Positions 12,853-17,960 of a stretch of DNA of 17,960 bases are shown here, piece after piece. Position 1 is the first letter of the stretch. Each line of letters opens with the position of its first letter. The DNA lies in assembly GCA_044432805.1 (NCBI GenBank), contig JAWXUI010000019.1:1-17960 (forward strand), read 5' to 3'. Under the pieces are notes generated by a model, which worked only from the letters and a program-made list of their open reading frames with translations, had not been told where the DNA came from and did not search any database. The translations under genes were made by a program, and so were the position numbers. This DNA is from CAYJEO01 sp044432805. GTDB taxonomy: Bacteria > Bacillota_I > Bacilli_A > RF39 > UBA660.

Positions 12853-14977
12853 CGATACTCTCCTCAACTGTACTCTCTTCCACTGTAAATGTAATTGTAT
12901 TATTTAATAAATCATATATATATCCGGATACGTTACTTTGTGTTGCAATTATAGAATCATCATTGTAATCCCCTTCAAATATAACTTCAAAACTATATTG
13001 ACTATAAGTTTTAAACCAGTTTTCTGTAAATGAAACAGTTTCGCCAATAAACGTAGGTATAGAACATGAACTATTTTCACTGTTTTCCTCATCCATACAA
13101 TTTAATGGTTGTGTGACAGTACTTTCTTTTACAATAGTTAAAGTTATGCCTTTTGTTTTATCTATCGCATCTAAATCCATTTTAGCATTTAATGATTGTG
13201 AATGTACAGTCCCTACGCTTTGATTTGATAAAGATTCTTCTATATATTCTATTGTTAAGGATATATTGTATTTATTTGTATAGTATAGTGCTTCTGATTC
13301 AGTATATCCGGTAAAGTCCGGTAATAATACAATTGGAGTTTCGTTGTAATATCCATCCCCTATTATTGTTTCTTCATAAGGAACTTCAGCATTAAAGGAA
13401 AATGTTTTTATTTCTTCTTCTTCTACTAATCCTAAATTATAATTCATTGCATAAGCAACATCATTTACACTTCCACTATAAGTTACAAAATTATATAGTG
13501 TTAATTGTGTTCCTTGGCTATTGTATGAACTAAAGTCATAAATCATGGCGTCTATTCCTGATAAGGTTAATCTATTTATAGTTATAATTTCATCAATTGG
13601 TGCATCACTGCTGGCAGCTAGTACATCCATTCCTATTTCGTATAAAGAGAATATTTCAGATGTTTGTAAATTTGTCTCCATACTTATTGTTAAAACGTCT
13701 AATAATTCTTGCAATTGTGATAAGCTTTTTATTGTTTTTGCTTTTTCTAATAATGCTTCTATTATAAGTTGTTGATTATCTCCACGTATAAAATCATTAC
13801 TTACATAATCTGTCCATTCACTGCTACAGTATTCTGGATTAGCATGCCTATTTCTAGCAAGTGCTAAAGTTTGCTCCCCATCTAATAGTTGAAGTCCTTC
13901 TTCTACATATACTGTGTTTACGCCAAATAGTCTATCACTATTTTGTTCACAGAAACTATAAGGAACTTCTACTTCAATGCCACCTAAGGAGTCAACTAAA
14001 TTTACTACTCCTTTAAAATTAATTTTTACATAGTAATCTATTTCAATTCCAGTAAAGTTAGTAATTGTATCCATCATACAATCTTCACCGTACCAAGCAG
14101 CATGTGTTATTTTATTACTTCTTTCTCCGGCAAAACAAGCAATTGGAACATATGTATCACGAGGTATGCTAAGCATTGTTACTGATAAGGTATTTGGATT
14201 TACAGTAAGTAATATAAGTGCATCTCCATTAAATGTTGCTTCACTTATATTTTCTGTTTCTGAATCAACACCCATTAACAATATTGTAAATGGTTCAGTT
14301 AATGATGTTGCTTCTGCTAATTCAGTTACTACGGTTTCTTCTTTTGTTAATATTGTTTTTGTTTCTATGTTTAAATTTTCATAATTATCTAGAGAACTAA
14401 ACATTATGGCATAGTTAGTTGGTAAAAACGCTAATTGGATTTCATTATTATAAAGTGCTTCTAGGATTGATATATAACTATCATAATATCTAATGTTATT
14501 TTCATCGATATCGTTTTCTGATATCATTTCTTTTCCGATTTGATATCCTTCTATACTTTCTTCGTCACTTAATATTCCAATTTTATCTGAAGATAAATCA
14601 TATTCGTAATCTATTAAACTTATCAAACTTGTAGAATAAGTTTTTTCTGTTACTGTTAGACTATCTAATTTGTTATATGCGATTACTACATTATATGTTA
14701 TGTATCCCATTAATAAATTATATATTATGTAAAATACAATTAATAACAATATTTTTGTTTTTTTCCCACTTGCTACTTTTCTCAATGAGAAAAATAGTAA
14801 AAGAATTAGAAATACTACAATAAATCCAATGACTGCATATCTTAAAAGATTAGCTACTCCTACAAATTTTAAGATGATTGATATTAAATATCCATTAATT
14901 ACTAAAGAAGCAATGAACAATAATAATATCAAAATCAACCAGATTTTATTTTTTTTTAATTGATGAAAAAATTTCAT
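12845..14977 (-). CDS. LCP (LytR-CpsA-Psr) family cell-wall ligase with C-terminal PASTA domains
   Basis: Known: LCP enzymes join anionic polymers to peptidoglycan on the outer face of the membrane; PASTA domains bind wall fragments. Seen: 710 residues. Three membrane helices (about 12-37, 44-65, 75-100). A stretch at 131-207 (DKIGILSDEESIEGYQIG, EIQLAFLPTNYA) resembles half of a solute-binding fold. The LCP domain (about 228-475) has TILLMGVDSE, Asp252 in NGDALILL, Arg273 in SIPRDTYVP, NKITHAAWYGE, LDGEQTLALARNRH and DFIRGDNQQ. Two PASTA-like domains are at 548-617 (LLPDFTGYTESEALYY) and 638-700. Six cysteines lie in the outside part (281, 300, 343, 384, 627, 638), which suggests disulfides. 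GGAGG precedes the ATG by 8 nt. Promoter at 15002-15030. First gene of an operon with the small protein and the ZIP-like protein. Confidence 0.9.
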   Translation of the reverse strand: MKFFHQLKKNKIWLILILLLFIASLVINGYLISIILKFVGVANLLRYAVIGFIVVFLILLLFFSLRKVASGKKTKILLLIVFYIIYNLLMGYITYNVVIAYNKLDSLTVTEKTYSTSLISLIDYEYDLSSDKIGILSDEESIEGYQIGKEMISENDIDENNIRYYDSYISILEALYNNEIQLAFLPTNYAIMFSSLDNYENLNIETKTILTKEETVVTELAEATSLTEPFTILLMGVDSETENISEATFNGDALILLTVNPNTLSVTMLSIPRDTYVPIACFAGERSNKITHAAWYGEDCMMDTITNFTGIEIDYYVKINFKGVVNLVDSLGGIEVEVPYSFCEQNSDRLFGVNTVYVEEGLQLLDGEQTLALARNRHANPEYCSSEWTDYVSNDFIRGDNQQLIIEALLEKAKTIKSLSQLQELLDVLTISMETNLQTSEIFSLYEIGMDVLAASSDAPIDEIITINRLTLSGIDAMIYDFSSYNSQGTQLTLYNFVTYSGSVNDVAYAMNYNLGLVEEEEIKTFSFNAEVPYEETIIGDGYYNETPIVLLPDFTGYTESEALYYTNKYNISLTIEYIEESLSNQSVGTVHSQSLNAKMDLDAIDKTKGITLTIVKESTVTQPLNCMDEENSENSSCSIPTFIGETVSFTENWFKTYSQYSFEVIFEGDYNDDSIIATQSNVSGYIYDLLNNTITFTVEESTVEESIDE

Positions 14978-15001
14978 TTAAAAACCTCCAGCTATTATCT
15001 A

Positions 15002-15030
15002 ATTATAAACTATTTTTGTATTAAATTCAA
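15002..15030 (-). promoter_or_regulatory. Promoter of the LCP operon
   Basis: TTGAAT (15025-15030), 17-nt spacer, TATAAT (15002-15007). The predicted start near 14995 gives a leader of about 18 nt that carries the GGAGG site. Confidence 0.75.
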
Positions 15031-15068
15031 TCAAAGGGATATTTATTTTATTTAATTTTCATATAATT

Positions 15069-15098
15069 TTGAAACTTCTCTTTATAAATACATATAAT
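15069..15098 (+). promoter_or_regulatory. Upstream promoter candidate for tRNA-Cys
   Basis: TTGAAA (15069-15074), 18-nt spacer, TATAAT (15093-15098). It lies about 45 nt before the stronger-looking second promoter. If used, the primary transcript would have a 5' leader of about 50 nt. Confidence 0.45.
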
Positions 15099-15113
15099 AT
15101 AATGAAAAAAGTA

Positions 15114-15142
15114 TTGATATGTTTATTATTATTTGTTATAAT
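15114..15142 (+). promoter_or_regulatory. Main promoter of tRNA-Cys
   Basis: TTGATA (15114-15119), 17-nt spacer, TATAAT (15137-15142). Start near 15149, only about 5 nt before the mature tRNA end, which is typical of a single tRNA gene. Confidence 0.8.
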
Positions 15143-15153
15143 TGTTTTGTTAT

Positions 15154-15227
15154 GGAGCTATAGCCAAGTGGTAAGGCGTGGGACTGCAACTCCCTGATCG
15201 TTGGTTCAAATCCGACTAGCTCCTCCA
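15154..15227 (+). tRNA. tRNA-Cys (anticodon GCA)
   Basis: Acceptor arms GGAGCTA and TAGCTCC pair fully, followed by discriminator T and encoded CCA. D-arm GCC...GGC. The anticodon loop CTGCAAC carries GCA, inside a GGGA / TCCC stem (the outermost T-T pair is a mismatch). T-arm GTTGG-TTCAAAT-CCGAC has one G-T pair. Discriminator U73 is the known cysteine identity base. It is the only plus-strand gene in the window. Confidence 0.95.
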
Positions 15228-15238
15228 TAAGAATATAA

Positions 15239-15262
15239 GCAAACTTTTAAAGTTTGTTTTTT
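15239..15262 (+). terminator. Intrinsic terminator of tRNA-Cys
   Basis: CAAACTT-TTA-AAGTTTG (7-bp stem, 3-nt loop) is followed by six T, 12 nt after the tRNA CCA end. Confidence 0.75.
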
Positions 15263-15291
15263 ATTTGCTATATTGATAAATTAGTTTACAC

Positions 15292-15319
15292 AAAAACCAA
15301 TCAAAAGATTGGCTTTTTT
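15292..15319. terminator. Bidirectional terminator between tRNA-Cys and the HD-domain gene
   Basis: CCAATC-AAAA-GATTGG (15297-15312) is flanked by A-rich sequence on one side and CTTTTTT on the other, so it has a U-tail in both directions. It ends the minus-strand nitroreductase operon and backs up the tRNA terminator. It touches the stop codon of the HD gene. Confidence 0.75.
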
Positions 15320-15890
15320 ATATTTCGATATTATCAAATAAATTGTATAAATTAAATCCCAATAGATCATCAAAGTATTGTTTCAGCTTATAACTTTCTT
15401 TTACATGATATAATGTATTTTCAAATATACCTTTTCTTAACATTAGTTCTATTAATCTTTTATCTAAAGTCAAAATTTTAGTTGTGCTCATTAAATCTGA
15501 AATATTTATAATTTTTTCATAAATTGTATATTTATGATTTTTTATAAAGTTAGTTCTAAACTCTATATCCTTAGGAATCTCACCTGCAATACAAAAATAA
15601 TCATTATTTAAATATGAATGTGTTAAGCAGATATTTGCATAATCTTCTTTATAACCAATTTTCTTTAAAAATTCATACCCACATATCGAATGTTCTTTTG
15701 TTATGTCTATTAGTTTTCCTATGTCATGTATATAACCTAAAGTTTTTACTTTATCAATATCTAAATTAAGAGCATCAGCTATTTTACTGGCACAGTTAGC
15801 AACACATATACTATGATTAATTATTTGTTCATTTTCCTTTGTTTTATACTTTTCAATTAATAATAAAGCTTCTTCGCTAGTTAAATCCAT
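15318..15890 (-). CDS. HD-domain metal-dependent phosphohydrolase
   Basis: Seen: 190 residues, soluble. The HD signature is His26 (INHSICVANCASKIADAL), His55-Asp56 (YIHDIGK) and Asp132 (NISDLMS), with His67 and His91 as further possible ligands. Known: HD proteins bind one or two metals and cleave phosphate esters of nucleotides or related substrates; the HDIGK form also occurs in YqeK-like and cyclic-nucleotide hydrolases. The substrate cannot be told from sequence. The start has AAGGAGA upstream. It is the last gene of the nitroreductase / nucleotidyltransferase operon, 12 nt after the nucleotidyltransferase gene, so a nucleotide or nucleotide-sugar substrate is possible (inference). Confidence 0.85.
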   Translation of the reverse strand: MDLTSEEALLLIEKYKTKENEQIINHSICVANCASKIADALNLDIDKVKTLGYIHDIGKLIDITKEHSICGYEFLKKIGYKEDYANICLTHSYLNNDYFCIAGEIPKDIEFRTNFIKNHKYTIYEKIINISDLMSTTKILTLDKRLIELMLRKGIFENTLYHVKESYKLKQYFDDLLGFNLYNLFDNIEI

Positions 15891-15902
15891 TATAATCTCC
15901 TT

Positions 15903-16751
15903 TTAAAATTTATAATTTAGTTTATTTATTTCCTCTTTTACATAGTCTAAATCTTGCAAATAAGTAATTCCTAACCACTTACTAGAAGTTTTTATTACAT
16001 TAAAATACAATTTTTTTTCTAACATTCCTTTGATAACGTCAGTAATTAAATATTCACATGTTTCATAATTAGTTTGTTCTTTAAAAAACTTTTCTATGTC
16101 TGTTTTTAAATAATCAAAAACATTTACATTAAACCCTATCATATTCATTGATACTAAATTATTTTCTTTTATAATTCTATTATTAGTTTTATCTAAATTG
16201 CATGCATATAATGAATCTTTTTTATATTCAAGAATAGATTCTGTAATGTCTGTTAATAAACCGTTTTTTTCATTAACTAAGCCTCTTTTTACGCTTCCGG
16301 TTTTAGTCATTGTTTTACTTGCCTCATATGCAATGATAACATTATCTTCTAAATTTTTTGCTAAAAGAACAAATGCTTCTTCACCATAAAAATCATCAGC
16401 ATTTATTATTGCAAAGTTTTCATCTATTACATCTTTTGCACATAATATAGCATGTGCAGTTCCATATGGTTTTTCTCTAGTAGTTTGTTTTAATATATTA
16501 TCTGGAATATATTGATTACCTTGAAAAACATATTCGATTTTTACTTTGTTTTCAAATCTTTTACCTATTGTTTGTTTAAAAATTTCTTCATTTTCTTCTT
16601 TTATTAAAAATACTATTTTATCAAAACCTGCTTTAATTGCGTCATGAATTGAATAATCTATTATAAATTCATCGTTCTTACCTACAGGTTGTATTTGTTT
16701 TAATCCACCAAAACGGCTACCTAATCCAGCTGCTAATATTAATAAAGTCAT
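15903..16751 (-). CDS. NTP-transferase family (sugar-phosphate nucleotidyltransferase-like) protein
   Basis: Seen: 282 residues. The N-terminal nucleotide-binding signature is LAAGLGSRFGGLKQ (6-19), where the catalytic Arg13 and Lys18 lie. Further motifs are KPYGTAHAIL (94-103) and INADDFYG (116-123), whose Asp residues would hold the metal. The fold is that of GlmU/RmlA-like pyrophosphorylases, which join a sugar or alcohol phosphate to a nucleotide. The C-terminal third (about 205-282) has no left-handed beta-helix. Substrate unknown; the GGLKQI pattern is found in a group of poorly characterised relatives. AGGAGG precedes the ATG. It is 10 nt after the nitroreductase gene and 12 nt before the HD gene. 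Confidence 0.85.
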   Translation of the reverse strand: MTLLILAAGLGSRFGGLKQIQPVGKNDEFIIDYSIHDAIKAGFDKIVFLIKEENEEIFKQTIGKRFENKVKIEYVFQGNQYIPDNILKQTTREKPYGTAHAILCAKDVIDENFAIINADDFYGEEAFVLLAKNLEDNVIIAYEASKTMTKTGSVKRGLVNEKNGLLTDITESILEYKKDSLYACNLDKTNNRIIKENNLVSMNMIGFNVNVFDYLKTDIEKFFKEQTNYETCEYLITDVIKGMLEKKLYFNVIKTSSKWLGITYLQDLDYVKEEINKLNYKF

Positions 16752-16761
16752 AAATTTCCTC

Positions 16762-17301
16762 CTAATTAATAAATCTACTTATTTTTTCAACATCTAATCT
16801 TTTGGGGATTTGTAAATCACTTTCTTTATACCCATAAACGATTAATGCGGCTATAGTTTCATTATCTTCTATTTTGATTATTTTTTTTATTTCTTCACTG
16901 TCAAATATTCCAAAAATACATGTTCCAATATTATAATTGTGGGCAGCTAAACAAAAATTTTGACAAGCAATTGCACTATCAAACATTTCCCATTCACTTG
17001 CATTATCTATTTTAATATCTTTATACCTACCACTTACACCATTAACATACGTTAGTACTAGTAAACCAGGGGCTTTGCTTAAAGTTCTTTGATTAAAAGA
17101 AAATTCCCTTAATGCATTATTAGTGATTTTCTCTATTATTTCCTTATTATCAATAAATGTATATCTTGCTATTTGCCCATTACACCATGATGGTGAGTAT
17201 CTTGATACATCTACTATTTGTTCTAAAATATCTTTTGAAACCTTTTCTTGTTTAAATTTTCTTATACTTCTTCTTGTTTTAATTGCTTCTATTACTTCCA
17301 T
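16762..17301 (-). CDS. Nitroreductase-family FMN-dependent oxidoreductase
   Basis: Seen: 179 residues, a short form of the family. The FMN-binding signature TRRSIRKF is at 9-16. RYSPSWCNGQ (34-43) takes the place of the usual APSxxNxQ. A later segment has FCLAAHNYNIGTCIFGIFD, and GYKES near the end. Known: members reduce nitro groups, quinones, flavins or enones with NAD(P)H. The exact substrate cannot be inferred. GAGGTGA precedes the ATG. First gene of a three-gene operon. It lacks the C-terminal ferredoxin domain seen in some relatives. Confidence 0.92.
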   Translation of the reverse strand: MEVIEAIKTRRSIRKFKQEKVSKDILEQIVDVSRYSPSWCNGQIARYTFIDNKEIIEKITNNALREFSFNQRTLSKAPGLLVLTYVNGVSGRYKDIKIDNASEWEMFDSAIACQNFCLAAHNYNIGTCIFGIFDSEEIKKIIKIEDNETIAALIVYGYKESDLQIPKRLDVEKISRFIN

Positions 17302-17318
17302 AATTCACCTCTATTATA

Positions 17319-17324
17319 ATTATA
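17319..17324 (-). promoter_or_regulatory. -10 element of the nitroreductase operon promoter
   Basis: Two TATAAT hexamers lie head to tail (17313-17318 and 17319-17324). The upstream one is more likely, because initiation from the other would fall inside the ribosome-binding site. The -35 is poor (TTTGCA at 17335-17340 suits the downstream hexamer with 16 nt). Confidence 0.5.
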
Positions 17325-17346
17325 TCTTAATTTATGCAAAATAAAA

Positions 17347-17366
17347 AGAAACTATTTTTAGTTTCT
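17347..17366 (-). terminator. Intrinsic terminator of the 191-aa gene
   Basis: AGAAACTA / TAGTTTCT (8-bp stem, 4-nt loop) is followed on the minus strand by TTTTATTTT. It lies 8 nt after the stop codon. Confidence 0.75.
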
Positions 17367-17374
17367 CATAAATA

Positions 17375-17950
17375 TTAATTATCTTTTTTTGCTTTTAAAT
17401 CACGGAATTTTTTTTGATTAGAAGTATTTCCTATTGGACTCATTAAAAAGTCATAAAGCAATTCATCTATATTTATAATGTCAGCTGTACAAGTTATTGC
17501 TTCATTTAAAAATTTAAACAGACTGTCAAAGTCATAATCTATTAATCTATTTTCATATATTAATATGTTAAATTTAAATAAGCTTCCGCATAATTTAGTA
17601 TGAACCTTTTTGTAATAATTAGTTGCATTTGTTGTTTTTGGAGAATTAATAGCTGTTTCTAAATCAAATAATGTTTCATCAAAATTTTGTTGTAAATCTT
17701 TTTTTATAACCTTATTTAATAAATGTGAGGCTAGAAAATCTTGTTCATCTGATAATAAAACTTGTAAATTACTTGATGAATTTTCACTAACATTTTTTGT
17801 ATATGCAGATAAATTACTCACGCACATATTTGTAACGGAATTAATTTTTTCTTCAGCATATTTTAAACATTGCATTGTTTTTGCATTTTTGTTAATTGAA
17901 ATTCCAACATTTTCTTTCGTAATAAAATTAAATTCAATACCTTCTTTCAT
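17375..17950 (-). CDS. Unrecognised protein, 5' end possibly beyond the window
   Basis: Not recognised. Seen: 191 residues if it starts at ATG 17948-17950. It is soluble-looking and mostly helical, with no signal peptide or membrane segment. There are five cysteines (residues 28, 43, 121 and two near 150-155) with no regular spacing. The C-terminus is basic (KKFRDLKAKKDN). The frame stays open to the window edge, and the 10 visible bases upstream (AATAAATTTA) contain no ribosome-binding site, so the true start may lie outside. It is monocistronic at its 3' end (terminator at 17347-17366). Confidence 0.65.
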   Translation of the reverse strand: MKEGIEFNFITKENVGISINKNAKTMQCLKYAEEKINSVTNMCVSNLSAYTKNVSENSSSNLQVLLSDEQDFLASHLLNKVIKKDLQQNFDETLFDLETAINSPKTTNATNYYKKVHTKLCGSLFKFNILIYENRLIDYDFDSLFKFLNEAITCTADIINIDELLYDFLMSPIGNTSNQKKFRDLKAKKDN

Positions 17951-17960
17951 TAAATTTATT

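Noticed and set aside
1..17960. Insertion sequence, prophage, integrase or CRISPR array
   Set aside because: No transposase, integrase, phage structural gene or repeat-spacer array is visible on either strand.

Overview
The window comes from a very AT-rich bacterium that uses TGA as a stop (the LCP gene and the ECF sigma gene both end in TGA, and Trp is TGG), so it does not use the Mycoplasma code. The ribosome-binding sites (AGGAGG, GAGGTGA), U-tailed hairpin terminators, TATAAT promoters, an LCP cell-wall ligase with PASTA domains and several Bacilli-type proteins all fit a walled low-GC Firmicute, perhaps a gut-type Bacilli, Erysipelotrichia or RF39-like lineage. The lineage is inference. 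Almost everything is transcribed from the minus strand; a single tRNA-Cys is on the plus strand.

Minus-strand order, right to left. (1) An unrecognised 191-aa protein at the right edge, ending in a hairpin terminator. (2) A tight operon: nitroreductase, sugar-phosphate-type nucleotidyltransferase, HD-domain hydrolase. (3) A plus-strand tRNA-Cys(GCA) with two promoters and its own terminator. (4) An operon of a multi-domain LCP-PASTA protein, a 74-aa protein and a ZIP-like membrane protein with a degenerate metal motif. (5) dinB overlapping tex. (6) Two adjacent, full-length-homologous, oversized sigma-70 factors (823 and 738 aa). (7) trpS. (8) An ECF sigma factor, a one-pass membrane anti-sigma candidate, a DUF4358 lipoprotein and an MBOAT O-acyltransferase that runs off the left edge.

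The most unusual part is the sigma pair at 3689-8458. Each protein has about 150 residues before sigma region 1.2, a complete sigma 1.2-4.2 core, and about 320-410 further residues. The tail holds a degenerate region-4-like segment and one (738 aa) or two (823 aa) copies of a 67-residue repeat with a conserved (E/D)LK(L/I)RYG core. The two proteins differ at different promoter-contact residues. Both genes sit behind nearly identical upstream sequences (TTGAYT, 17-base spacer, TAATRTAT), which suggests shared or cross-regulated expression. The ECF-antisigma-lipoprotein-MBOAT operon looks like an envelope-sensing unit that controls surface-polymer acylation, and the MBOAT gene appears to start with AUU.

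Several starts given here differ from the longest ORF, because GTG or TTG triplets inside Shine-Dalgarno sequences (such as GAGGTGA) mimic start codons.
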